Positions 53,089 through 61,444 of a stretch of 64,000 nucleotides of DNA are shown in pieces. The translations under genes were made by a program, and so were the position numbers. The notes below the pieces were generated by a model that did not search any database, was not told the DNA's origin, and saw only the letters and a list, made by a program, of their open reading frames with translations. The first letter of the stretch is position 1. Each line of letters starts with the position of its first letter. The stretch spans positions 62,001 to 126,000 of the forward strand of contig NZ_QQPQ01000017.1 in assembly GCF_003346715.1 (NCBI RefSeq), read 5' to 3'. This DNA is from Oceanispirochaeta sp. M1 (lineage in GTDB: Bacteria; Spirochaetota; Spirochaetia; DSM-2461).

Positions 53089-54842
53089 CAGGACTGCTCC
53101 TTACTATTCTGGTTGTTCCCGCAGTTATCCAGAAGCCGAAGAAATGCTGAGGTTCCGGGAATGTGTCCATTCACTATTACTCCGCGATCTTCCAGTTTTC
53201 TTAAAATCTGGTTCAGAAGGGTCTGCTGCAGGTTTGCCTTATCAAGAATCTCGGGTGTCTTAAATAGTTCTGTAGGAATGCCGTCAAAATGTTTGAGTCC
53301 TTCACTGAATACAGCCACTCTGTCCGCATACTCTTCAACCAGTCTCATATCGTGGCTGATCATGACCACTGAAACGCCTCTTTTCTGAATATCGCACATG
53401 ATATTCATCAGAGTCTGAGTCATCTCTCTGTCCTGTCCGTATGTGGGTTCATCAACTATGAGGACCTTGGGGTCTCCCACCAGCATGGTGGCTACACCAA
53501 GACGCCGTTTGTTTCCCGCAGACAGGGAGAACGGGTGGGCCTCCTGAACCTTATGGAGTTCCAGAAGATTAAGAATTTTGTCTCTCTCTTCTTTGAGTTT
53601 CTCCGAGTCAAATATTCCCTGTGACTGGAGGCTGTAATCAATTTCATCGGCTACAGTGTCTGTAAGGAACTGATGTTCCGGATTTTGAAAAACAAGTGAT
53701 ATATGGTTGGCAAGATCGGGAACCTTCCATTTGACCGACTTTTTCCCGAAGAGTACAAGCTTTCCCTCCCGGCATTTGTTAAGTCCGATCAGGAGTTTGG
53801 CCAGAGTACTTTTTCCAGCACCGTTCCTGCCTACGATAGCAAGCATTTCACCTTTTCTGATCTCAAGAGAGATGCCTTTAAGAGCATACAGATCATTTCC
53901 ATAACTGTATTTTATATCTTCACCCTGTATCAGGATTTCACCGTTTTCGCTGAGATACGTTCTTTCAGGTGCACTCAGTTCTGTACCTTCTTTTACAAGC
54001 TTCAGGCGGAACAGTTCTTCCAGTATCTCATCTATTGTAATAGGTATCCGGGGAATACTGTGTCCTGCCTTGATAAGTCCCAGACCAATTTCTACAGTCT
54101 CGGGGAGCCATACTCCCAGAGATTCAATTTCCTGCCCCCTTTCGAGGAGCAGGCTGTAGGGTTCTCCCTGAGCAATCAGATTTCCATCATGCAAAACCAG
54201 TATCTGGTCCGCTTCAGAGACAAAATCATCCAGCTCCCGGGTTACCAGAAGAATTGTGATTCCTTCATTTTTCAGCTTCAGAATCAGTTCATGAACCTGA
54301 CGTGTTGCAGTAGGATCGAGGTTGGCGGTGGGTTCATCCAGAATTATGATTCTGGGTTCCATGGCCAGTACGGAGGCAAGACCCAGTTTCTGGATCTGCC
54401 CCCCTGAAAGGTTCCATACCAGGTTATGCCGGTACTCTTCGATTCCTGTGATATCCAGGAGTTCATCCACACTTTTTTGAATTCTCTCTTTTTCAAAGAG
54501 AAGATTTTCCGGTCCAAAGGCAATTTCATCCTCCACCGAAAGTGTGGCAAACATGGATTCAGGGTCCTGAAAGACATAGCCCACCTTGCAGGCCAGGTCT
54601 TTCATTTCAGAATCTACTGTAGATTTCCCCTCTATCAGGACTTTTCCATCAAGCTTTCCACCCATCAGATGGGGTGTCCGGCCGTTGAACAGGTCACAGA
54701 GAGTCGACTTTCCACTTCCTCCGGGACCGACGAGAATATTGAAGCTCCCTTTTTGAAGTGAAAAGTTGAGATTTTTAAGAACAGGATCATCCTCTTCAAT
54801 ATATCTGTAGGATACATCCTGGAATACAGCAGATTCATTCAT
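53088..54842 (-). CDS. ECF transporter fused ATPase (EcfAA'/YkoD-like)
   Basis: 584 residues containing two complete ABC ATPase domains. The first (1-~260) has Walker A GPGGSGKST (39-47), signature WNLSGGQIQK and Walker B IIILDEPTANLDP. The second (~305-560) has GRNGAGKST, signature FSLSAGNKRR (LSAGN for LSGGQ, normal in EcfA) and VLIVDEPTYGQDR. Both copies of the EcfA pair are thus in one chain. It powers the transporter with the S component (two bases upstream) and EcfT (overlapping downstream). Confidence 0.92.
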   Translation of the reverse strand: MNESAVFQDVSYRYIEEDDPVLKNLNFSLQKGSFNILVGPGGSGKSTLCDLFNGRTPHLMGGKLDGKVLIEGKSTVDSEMKDLACKVGYVFQDPESMFATLSVEDEIAFGPENLLFEKERIQKSVDELLDITGIEEYRHNLVWNLSGGQIQKLGLASVLAMEPRIIILDEPTANLDPTATRQVHELILKLKNEGITILLVTRELDDFVSEADQILVLHDGNLIAQGEPYSLLLERGQEIESLGVWLPETVEIGLGLIKAGHSIPRIPITIDEILEELFRLKLVKEGTELSAPERTYLSENGEILIQGEDIKYSYGNDLYALKGISLEIRKGEMLAIVGRNGAGKSTLAKLLIGLNKCREGKLVLFGKKSVKWKVPDLANHISLVFQNPEHQFLTDTVADEIDYSLQSQGIFDSEKLKEERDKILNLLELHKVQEAHPFSLSAGNKRRLGVATMLVGDPKVLIVDEPTYGQDREMTQTLMNIMCDIQKRGVSVVMISHDMRLVEEYADRVAVFSEGLKHFDGIPTELFKTPEILDKANLQQTLLNQILRKLEDRGVIVNGHIPGTSAFLRLLDNCGNNQNSKEQS

Positions 54843-54844
54843 GT

Positions 54845-55486
54845 TTATTTTTTCCTTGAGGAGCGGAGAAGTCCGGTTTTAGCGAGTCTGTTGGCTAGTG
54901 CATAACCCAGAACACCGCTGAAAACAGCTCCGGAGATCATGTTTACAGGTACGGCAAGCCATACATCTTTTGAGTAGGCAGGATCCCAGCCGTAGAAAAT
55001 GGAGCTCCAGATTGTACCGAACTGAGAAGATGCAATACCAGCCATGATTGCTGTAATCAGACCGAAACGGGAGTAGGAGGCAAACATAAGGATGGCTTCA
55101 ATAGCCAGACCCTGTGAGATTCCCCATCCCAGAGTTCCGATTCCAGCTGCATTACCCAGGAGAACCTCTGTAGAGGCTTCGATCAGACCGAAAATCAGGG
55201 CAACACCGGGCTTGCGGACAATAAAAACAGCCAGTATATAGGCCCACATAAACATACCCTGAATCAGAGCACCACCCAGGGGACCAAGGGAGGTGTTGGC
55301 AAGGTACCAGAGGTTACCGACACCTGTGTTGATAACACCGGCAATTGCTGCCAGTACTGCTACGATCACCAGATTCTGTGTAGAATATCCACCTACTTCC
55401 TTTTCCACCTTGTTCTTGTCTGTAAAACGGGCAATAAGCCCCAGCACAACAAGAACCGCCACATTAAAAATCGTATAAACTACCAT
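54845..55486 (-). CDS. ECF transporter substrate-binding S component (YkoE-like)
   Basis: 213 residues with six membrane helices. The stretch PGVALIFGLIEASTEVLLGN followed by GWGISQGLAIEAILMF is characteristic of the YkoE group, known for hydroxymethylpyrimidine/thiamine uptake. Conservation outside this stretch cannot be judged here. The charged 25-residue segment after the first helix (ARFTDKNKVEKEVGGYST) is an addition. It sits 60 bp downstream of a methyltransferase of the monomethylamine group, so the cargo could be that enzyme's substrate in place of a thiamine precursor. Confidence 0.82.
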   Translation of the reverse strand: MVVYTIFNVAVLVVLGLIARFTDKNKVEKEVGGYSTQNLVIVAVLAAIAGVINTGVGNLWYLANTSLGPLGGALIQGMFMWAYILAVFIVRKPGVALIFGLIEASTEVLLGNAAGIGTLGWGISQGLAIEAILMFASYSRFGLITAIMAGIASSQFGTIWSSIFYGWDPAYSKDVWLAVPVNMISGAVFSGVLGYALANRLAKTGLLRSSRKK

Positions 55487-55546
55487 TACTTTCTCCCAGC
55501 AGTGTTTATTCCGGAGTACAGGACTCCGGTTGAATACATGGTTTTA

Positions 55547-56917
55547 TTAAAAATTGATTCCGGCTTCCCGGAGTTCTGCTTTTACCTCTTCATAGAGTGC
55601 CGTCCACTGTGGAACAGGTTTAACTGTAACCAGGTCATAGGCTTCTTCAATGGACTGACCGGGATTTCCGCCTTCCATCTCCAGAACATGCTCATATTTT
55701 TTCAGGAGTGAGAGAATTATCTTGTTCCCCTCTTCCATTGTCATCTCCTGACGGACAGCCGCATGGGCTACTTCGGCCATAAGGCGTACTTCCAGACCTG
55801 TTCCATTGGGTCTGCTGCCGTCGGCAGAGCCTACACCTTCAAGGTGACCGCCGCTTAAGGTTATAGCCAGAGAGTTGGCTGCCACTTCATAGAGAAGTTC
55901 CTTTGTCAGAGCACCGCTCTTGGGGTAAACATCGCAGACAATTACCGCAGGAGCATTTCTGGCAAAGGCCTGACAGACGATGCTCTGAAGCCACATACAC
56001 CCCGGAGCCGAGGTGGCCACATAACGGATATGTATGGGGTGACAGAGGTGATAGTCAGCCAGACAGACAATATTGGCCGCCAGGAAGGAGGCTACCTGTA
56101 CAACTGCCGCTCCGGGAGCATCTCCAGCCAGTCCTCCGACCATGACTGTTGCCAGAGAGGCGTTGGCCATTCCGTAGAACTGGGAGTTTGCAGCGCGGAT
56201 CATATTTCCCTGATCAATCATCAGCTCATTGAACATGGCAACCAGGTGGGAGTCGCAGGGGCGAAGCAGGTCGGGGTGGGTTGCCGCCAGATCTCCAATC
56301 TCAGTTACACTGCTCTCGGCAGCCAGCATCCCCATTCCGGGACGGCCTACCTCTTCTCTCACCTGTCTGAGGTAGGAGAGTTCTCTTCTGGAGGCAATCA
56401 GTTCACTGACTTCTCCGGATTCAACATTGACTCCGTCCACATCCACAAGGGAACCGCAGGTGATCAGATCCACCAGAGGTTCCTGTGCCCAGCTTTTTAC
56501 AGAGGCTTTAAATATCTTTTCAGGAGTGGGGACACCCGGATTTCCCGCCCAGATCGTCGGCGGTTCGGTATCCTGAATATCTCTGGGAAACAGGGTGCAT
56601 GAATCTTTTCCCTCTCCCATAACAAGAGGGCGGTTCATCTTGTGAATCCCCTCTTCAATCTCTTCTTCACTCAGTTCAATAATTCTTCCGCGACTCAGGG
56701 CATAAACCCCCGTATCAAGAATCAATTCTTTACCCGCTTTAAATATTCTGTCAGCCAGATCGGGATTATTGTCGGTGATTTTTTGTTTATCCCAGGTCAG
56801 TTCGTATTTATCTACGAGAGCCTGTACTTTTTCGATAATTCTGAAGTCCCAGTCCTCTTTGGAAAGGGGAGCACCTGTGCGGGCCCGTTCTGTAATATCC
56901 AGATAGTTGTGTATCAT
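55547..56917 (-). CDS. Monomethylamine methyltransferase (MtmB)-family protein without pyrrolysine
   Basis: 456 residues against 458 in archaeal MtmB, homologous along the length: TGAPLSKEDWDFRII near the N-terminus, GRPGMGMLAAESS, CDSHLVAMFNELMID, HPIHIRYVATSAPGC and RLMAEVAHAA. MtmB carries pyrrolysine (in-frame TAG) five residues before the D of its DSH motif; here that place is Leu217 and the frame has no TAG. The protein is thus a non-pyrrolysine member, comparable to the non-Pyl MttB enzymes that demethylate quaternary amines to a corrinoid protein. No corrinoid protein or activator is in the window. It is the first gene of an ECF transporter operon, so it may act on the imported compound. 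The alignment is from memory. Confidence 0.82.
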   Translation of the reverse strand: MIHNYLDITERARTGAPLSKEDWDFRIIEKVQALVDKYELTWDKQKITDNNPDLADRIFKAGKELILDTGVYALSRGRIIELSEEEIEEGIHKMNRPLVMGEGKDSCTLFPRDIQDTEPPTIWAGNPGVPTPEKIFKASVKSWAQEPLVDLITCGSLVDVDGVNVESGEVSELIASRRELSYLRQVREEVGRPGMGMLAAESSVTEIGDLAATHPDLLRPCDSHLVAMFNELMIDQGNMIRAANSQFYGMANASLATVMVGGLAGDAPGAAVVQVASFLAANIVCLADYHLCHPIHIRYVATSAPGCMWLQSIVCQAFARNAPAVIVCDVYPKSGALTKELLYEVAANSLAITLSGGHLEGVGSADGSRPNGTGLEVRLMAEVAHAAVRQEMTMEEGNKIILSLLKKYEHVLEMEGGNPGQSIEEAYDLVTVKPVPQWTALYEEVKAELREAGINF

Positions 56918-57178
56918 TTCTTTTTCCTCACAAAAAGTATTTGCTGCGGAACTGTATTTATAAAATGATCATCTGCATTCAGGAAGAACAGGTGCAATTC
57001 CGGCACAGATGCTCAGATCATGACTTGGACAGTTCATGTCAGCATTTTTGCGCGACCGCGATACCCTTTTAAAGGTATGTTCAGGCTTCCCGTCCTCAAT
57101 GTCAGCGCTCGGAATTTTTATGAAGTTGTAGAGGTCAGACAGGTCTGACCACAGAGAGACAGTAACAAAAAATGATAA
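56918..57178 (-). promoter_or_regulatory. Long structured leader of the methyltransferase-ECF operon
   Basis: About 260 bases lie between the predicted start and the methyltransferase ATG. The part at 56982-57090 can fold. An outer stem pairs 56982-56990 with 57078-57090 (GAACA/TGTTC and GGAA/TTCC). Inside are hairpins at 56992-57006 (GTGC/GCAC), 57010-57044 (TGCT/AGCA) and 57062-57077. In the last, one pair is G-U on the minus strand but C-A on the plus strand, favouring a minus-strand RNA. This could be a riboswitch; it fits no class I know. Confidence 0.45.
57133..57150. promoter_or_regulatory. Inverted repeat near the methyltransferase promoter
   Basis: GGTCAGAC-AG-GTCTGACC, perfect 8-bp arms, about 30-45 bases after the predicted start point. 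A candidate operator, or a strong RNA hairpin. Confidence 0.55.
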
Positions 57179-57184
57179 AAAAGC

Positions 57185-57212
57185 ACAATAGAAATCACTG
57201 ATTTTGAGTAAA
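57185..57212 (-). promoter_or_regulatory. Predicted promoter of the methyltransferase-ECF operon
   Basis: Minus strand TTTACT (57207-57212), 16 bp, TATTGT (57185-57190). It is a fair match only. Confidence 0.4.
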
Positions 57213-57288
57213 TTTCTATAATATGGGCCTGTTTCATACATTTGTGTAGGATGATGTGTCGTTGATTTTTTTCAGTAGCTGGGTCTAT

Positions 57289-58038
57289 TTAGATTTTTCG
57301 GCCTATATAAAATACATAGCCGTAGTAGTCCTTGTATCTGTGGTATAACTCAATTTCATTTTTTTCTTCCCTGACCAGTTCTTTCGCTTTTTCATCGGCC
57401 TTGTGACGGCTGAGGAAATCGGGAATTCTTTTCAGCATGGGAGCATAATAGTTGTTCTCCCAGCTCTCTTCAGAGATGGTGAAACTGCCGATCAGTTCAA
57501 ATCCACTCTGCTTCATCTGTTCCCGTTTCACATCTTCAGTGTGCATTTCCGAGTATTCCCCGGCCCAGAACTCTTCCAGTTCTTCCGGACGTTTATCCTT
57601 CAGCCAGGTTATTTCAGTAACTCCGATGATTCCACCGGGTTTCAGGAATTTGTTCCATGCCTGCAGTCCTTTCTGAAAACCCATGTTGTAGATGGCACCT
57701 TCCGACCAGATAATATCAAGGGACTCTTCCTCAAAAGGGAGGTTCTCCATGGAACATTGAAGGGTGTTGATTCTGTCGGAGACTCCCATTTCGTCGGCTT
57801 TATGTTTGACTTCGTTTAAAAATTCGGGAAATAGGTCTACAGCAACTACCTTGCCGTAAGTCAGTTTTGCCAGGTCCAGAGTCTGTGCTCCGCACCCGCA
57901 GCCTATATCGGCTATCTTGAGTTCTTCAGAAGGTTGAATTCCACTGAGCTTGAGGGCCTTTCCAGTCTCCTCATGGCTTCCGGGTCCCTGACGTTCTCCG
58001 TCTACGTGGAAATCAACTATAAGTTGTAGATCATCCAT
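57289..58038 (-). CDS. SAM-dependent methyltransferase (class I)
   Basis: 249 residues. The SAM-binding motif I is LKIADIGCGCGAQTLDLAK, followed by VVAVDLFPEFLNEV (motif II) and LDIIWSEGAIYNMGF. It belongs to the UbiE/MenG-like class of small-molecule methyltransferases; substrate unknown. It is 74% into a run of minus-strand genes: DUF1697 lies six bases upstream, so they are likely co-transcribed. It ends upstream of the methyltransferase-ECF leader, which has its own promoter. Confidence 0.88.
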   Translation of the reverse strand: MDDLQLIVDFHVDGERQGPGSHEETGKALKLSGIQPSEELKIADIGCGCGAQTLDLAKLTYGKVVAVDLFPEFLNEVKHKADEMGVSDRINTLQCSMENLPFEEESLDIIWSEGAIYNMGFQKGLQAWNKFLKPGGIIGVTEITWLKDKRPEELEEFWAGEYSEMHTEDVKREQMKQSGFELIGSFTISEESWENNYYAPMLKRIPDFLSRHKADEKAKELVREEKNEIELYHRYKDYYGYVFYIGRKI

Positions 58039-58044
58039 TCTTTT

Positions 58045-58614
58045 TTAAGTCTCCTCAGTCATGAGGACCATTGCTTTCAGGGTCCTCAGGTTGCGTGTGG
58101 TGGCGGATTTACCCAGTTTTTTCTCAATGAGAGCATTGGACAGTTTAGTTTTACCATATCCTTCGGGGCAGTGGAGCCAGTATCCCTGTTTTGAATATAC
58201 TAATTTCTCGGAGCTGCTGGCAAATTCTTTCAGTTTATTTATCTCTTCTGCACTGCTGCCTTTAGCTGAATCAATAAAGGTGAATACGGTTTTGTTTCCG
58301 GCTGTGTCGGGATGGTTTTCTCCAAATGGAAAACTTATGAGTATCTGTTTAAGCTCCTGGGATGGCAGTAGAACGATAGAAACCTCAAATCCATAATGCT
58401 CAAGGAGCAGGTTTTCCAGTCTTTTGCCTGTCATGGTGTTTTCATCAGCTTCAAACACAATATTACCGCTTTGAATATATGTTTTTACCCTCGTACAACC
58501 CCGATTTTCCAGATGGCTTCTAAGGTCGGCCATCTTTATTTTCCTATGCCCCCCAACATTGATTCCTCTCAAAAAGGCTGTATAAAGCATCTGTGTCACC
58601 TCTGCTTCAATCAT
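58045..58614 (-). CDS. DUF1697 family protein
   Basis: 189 residues. It begins with the family hallmark TAFLRGINVGGHRKIKMADLRSHLE and has VKTYIQSGNIVF and the ending LHCPEGYGKTKLSNALIEKKLGKSATTRNLRTLKAM. DUF1697 proteins are common in bacteria and have no proven role. The ATG used gives eight extra residues before MLYTAFLRG; a start at that Met is possible. It is divergent from the TetR gene. Confidence 0.88.
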   Translation of the reverse strand: MIEAEVTQMLYTAFLRGINVGGHRKIKMADLRSHLENRGCTRVKTYIQSGNIVFEADENTMTGKRLENLLLEHYGFEVSIVLLPSQELKQILISFPFGENHPDTAGNKTVFTFIDSAKGSSAEEINKLKEFASSSEKLVYSKQGYWLHCPEGYGKTKLSNALIEKKLGKSATTRNLRTLKAMVLMTEET

Positions 58615-58710
58615 AGAACTTTTCCTGGGACTTTGAAAAAGAACAGTAAGGACAGATCATCCTTGAGCTTCTCAAAAGCCGCTTGTATCTTTATTTATAA
58701 AAGATTTAAT

Positions 58711-59316
58711 ATGGTTATTATGAGTGAAATCAAAAAAAAGAAAACATCCCGGGACAAACAGGCTGAACAAACAAAACAAAGAATTTATGAAACTGGAATT
58801 GCCTTATTCTCAGATAAAGGATTTGATGAAACAAGCATCACGGAGATTTGCAGGAAAGCTGACTGTTCTGTGGGAGCCTTTTACCACTATTTCCCATCAA
58901 AAGACAGCATTCTGGAAGAAACCTTCCGTATGGCTGATGACGATTTCAATATTTGGAATACCAGCAGTGCTCAGAACTTTATAGGACGGGTTGTTGTTTT
59001 GGAATATATGCGCACTTATGCAGAACTGGTCATATCAAGTGGTTTAGAATTCTCAAAGAGGTTTTACACCTGGAAGAATAAGATATTCATTAAGAAAGGC
59101 AGACCCATGCAGACTCGTCTTACAGAACTGATTCGTGATGAGGTGGATTTGGGAAATCTTAAATTGACTGTTTCTCCGGAAGAAGGTTGTGAGTGGTTGT
59201 TTGTTTGTGCGAGAGGAGTTGTTTTTCACTGGTGTCTTTATGAAGGAGATTTCGATCTGAAAGAAAGGATGGTGGAAACAGTTGACCGAGCTTTAAGAGG
59301 TATTGAAGCTTTCTGA
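58711..59316 (+). CDS. TetR-family transcriptional regulator
   Basis: Start at 58711 (201 residues) or the second ATG at 58720; the frame upstream to 58396 is only antisense to DUF1697. The helix-turn-helix is TKQRIYETGIALFSDKGFDETSITEICRKADCSVGAFYHYFPSKDSILEE. The C-terminal ligand domain is helical. A lysine-rich N-terminus precedes it. The flavoprotein gene converges from the other side with a shared hairpin between, so the target could be that gene or DUF1697; not clear. Confidence 0.9.
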   Translation: MVIMSEIKKKKTSRDKQAEQTKQRIYETGIALFSDKGFDETSITEICRKADCSVGAFYHYFPSKDSILEETFRMADDDFNIWNTSSAQNFIGRVVVLEYMRTYAELVISSGLEFSKRFYTWKNKIFIKKGRPMQTRLTELIRDEVDLGNLKLTVSPEEGCEWLFVCARGVVFHWCLYEGDFDLKERMVETVDRALRGIEAF

Positions 59317-59318
59317 AA

Positions 59319-59345
59319 AGCTGTCCGGTACTTCACCGGACAGCT
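59319..59345. terminator. Hairpin between convergent TetR and flavoprotein genes
   Basis: AGCTGTCCGGT (59319-59329) pairs perfectly with ACCGGACAGCT (59335-59345). TTTT follows on the minus strand and CTATTAAAT on the plus, so it may end both transcripts. Confidence 0.7.
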
Positions 59346-59367
59346 CTATTAAATAATTCTGAAGACT

Positions 59368-61143
59368 TTATTGTTCAGCGGCCGCATTGGCTCCGGCAAT
59401 TTTACCGAATACATTGATATCCGGAAGAGCATTACCACCAAGACGGTTAGCCCCATGTATACCTCCGGTAGTTTCACCTGCAGCATAAAGCCCGGGAATT
59501 ACATTACCTTCGGAATCTATAACCTGGGTTTTTGCATTGATCTTGATACCACCCATAGTGTGGTGGACCGTAGGCATCCGTGCGCCGGCGTAGTAGGGAG
59601 GAGTATCGATTTTCTGATCGAAGAGAGTCCGTCCAAATGAATCAGGTTTGCCTGATTCTACAGCTGCATTGAAACCATCAACAGCGGCTTTCAGCTTGGC
59701 AGAATCCACACCGATCTTTCCAGCCAGTTCTTCAATGGTATTACCTTCGAAAGCCCGACCCTGATCCAGCATTTCCTGTATCGATTCATTAAAGTTGTTT
59801 TTAGTCTCTCTGGTCGGATAATTATGAGAATCCAATACAATCCACATATAGGCATCTTCCTGATCGAAGAGAGCCTTGGTCATAACGTCTCGTCTTTCGC
59901 CTTCATCAACAAATCGATTACCGTCTTTGTTGACAAATATCCGGTTTTCAACACCTTGTTCAATGTTTCCTAAAAGACTTCCGGTTTTGGGGTCTCCCAT
60001 GGGAAGCAGCTGAATATACTCCATTCCGATAAGAGCCGCACCGATTTTTTCAGCCATAACGATACCGTCACCGGTAGCACCTGGATGGTTGGTTGTTTTG
60101 ATACTTTCATCAAGAGTAGCCCAGAGCTTGTTATATTTCTGACGCATTTCAATATTGTTACCGAATCCTCCGGTAGCAATGATTACAGCTTTATGACCTT
60201 GAGCAATAACTGTTCCGTTTGGACCCGTGGCTTTAACTACACTGGCTCTTCCTTCTTCCAGGTAGATTTCAGTTGCTTTGGTATCAGTGATAATCTTAAT
60301 GTCATCATGAGCATTGATATAGTTCATATAGGTTTCGATAAATCCAGTTCCCAGAGGCTTAACCGGCTTGTGAGCTCTTGGCCAGAGACCGCCCAGTACG
60401 GTAAAGATATGATCTTTGAACTCCATTCCCATACCGTCCAGCCACTTTAGTGTGGGGAGGGCGTTCTCTACCAATGTTTGGATAAGAACAGGGTCTCCCA
60501 ATTTGTCACCGCCGTTGAAGGTCTGCTCATAATGCTTTTCCACAGAGTCTTCTATACCGAATTTCGCCTGAAATTCCGGATCTGCACAGTTGTAGGCAGC
60601 ACCGGAAATGATGGTATTACCACCAATCTGAGGCATCTTTTCCAGTACGATTACAGAAGCACCATTCTGATTGGCAGAGACAGCAGCCGCAAGCCCGGCA
60701 CCACCAGCTCCGATAATAACGATATCAGCATTTAAAACTTCGGTTGCCGCAGAAACAGTATCTGCTTCAGTTTTTGCTCCTTCAATCAGTTCGGCTATGT
60801 CTGCACCAGCCTTTTTTAAGGCTTCAGTTGCAGCTCCAATGATGGCTTTACTTGAGAAGGTAGCTCCGGAAACGGTATCAACATTAAGTGTTTGACCATT
60901 GATGATCGCTAGAGGAATTCTCTCGAAAGCCACATCCGATACTCCGGGTGTTTCATTGTTTTCAATGACCTTGATCTCTATGATCTCTTTCTTGTCGACT
61001 GTTACTTCGAGAACGACATCCTCTCCATGTATACCAGGAGCTCCTCCGGTATATGTGCCAGGTTCATAAAGAGCCTTACTGCCACATCCGAAAATGATTA
61101 CAGACAATGCTGTGACCAGAATAAAAGTGAGAATCTTTTTCAT
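59368..61143 (-). CDS. Secreted flavin-dependent reductase (fumarate/urocanate reductase-like)
   Basis: Start at 61143 gives 591 residues with a lipoprotein signal (SVIIFGC, Cys20); the frame runs 17 residues further without benefit. Residues ~30-120 are an FMN-binding domain with VSGATFSS, where Thr95 would receive FMN covalently from ApbE. The rest is the FAD-binding flavocytochrome-c-type domain (IVIIGAGGAGLAAAVSANQNGASVIVLEK, then GGNTIISGAAYN, HHTMGGIKIN and GLYAAGETTGGIHGANRLGGNALPDINVFG). It probably reduces fumarate, urocanate or another enoate outside the membrane as an anaerobic electron sink. No electron donor gene is near. Confidence 0.92.
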   Translation of the reverse strand: MKKILTFILVTALSVIIFGCGSKALYEPGTYTGGAPGIHGEDVVLEVTVDKKEIIEIKVIENNETPGVSDVAFERIPLAIINGQTLNVDTVSGATFSSKAIIGAATEALKKAGADIAELIEGAKTEADTVSAATEVLNADIVIIGAGGAGLAAAVSANQNGASVIVLEKMPQIGGNTIISGAAYNCADPEFQAKFGIEDSVEKHYEQTFNGGDKLGDPVLIQTLVENALPTLKWLDGMGMEFKDHIFTVLGGLWPRAHKPVKPLGTGFIETYMNYINAHDDIKIITDTKATEIYLEEGRASVVKATGPNGTVIAQGHKAVIIATGGFGNNIEMRQKYNKLWATLDESIKTTNHPGATGDGIVMAEKIGAALIGMEYIQLLPMGDPKTGSLLGNIEQGVENRIFVNKDGNRFVDEGERRDVMTKALFDQEDAYMWIVLDSHNYPTRETKNNFNESIQEMLDQGRAFEGNTIEELAGKIGVDSAKLKAAVDGFNAAVESGKPDSFGRTLFDQKIDTPPYYAGARMPTVHHTMGGIKINAKTQVIDSEGNVIPGLYAAGETTGGIHGANRLGGNALPDINVFGKIAGANAAAEQ

Positions 61144-61444
61144 AAATTTTCTTTTCCTTGTTCTTAAATAAAACATTACACCGAACGCATTCATGGAATA
61201 GGTTCGGTGTAATTGGAAACAGTATATATTTACTGATTATAAAAATCAATTTAATTCGATAATTTTTTCTTGAAAAAATCAGGATGCTTTCTAATCGAAA
61301 AGCGGATCACTCTGACTGAGTCTTTAACAGAACTAGGTGACATGAACAGCTTCAAAGGGCGGGGAGTTACCGTTATGGACCGACTCTTTTGAGCTGAGGC
61401 CCAGCTGTTACAAAAGATTGTGATTTCCCATAAAGTCAATTGAA
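61144..61444 (+). other. Gap with an unrecognised 45-codon open frame
   Basis: About 300 bases upstream of two divergent genes. A plus-strand frame open from 61255 to its stop at 61390-61392 ends in LGDMNSFKGRGVTVMDRLF, which reads like the tail of a real protein, but I cannot name it and no start is present. AT-rich promoter-like sequence lies at 61215-61260. Possibly another decayed gene. Confidence 0.25.

Noticed and set aside
55547-56917. Possibility that the MtmB-like gene uses pyrrolysine
   Set aside because: There is no in-frame TAG, and the aligned residue is leucine.
56979-57110. Resemblance of the plus strand (GGTGCAATTCCGGCAC, TTCAGGCTTCC) to a cobalamin riboswitch
   Set aside because: The CCCGC-N-ACTGT core and a real B12 box are missing, and on this strand no gene lies downstream. 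The fold fits the minus strand better.
56969-57241. 90-codon minus-strand open frame in the methyltransferase leader
   Set aside because: No ribosome site, no recognisable domain, and it overlaps the predicted promoter and the structured leader.
58396-58710. Long N-terminal extension of the TetR frame
   Set aside because: It is antisense to the DUF1697 gene and TetR proteins start close to the helix-turn-helix.
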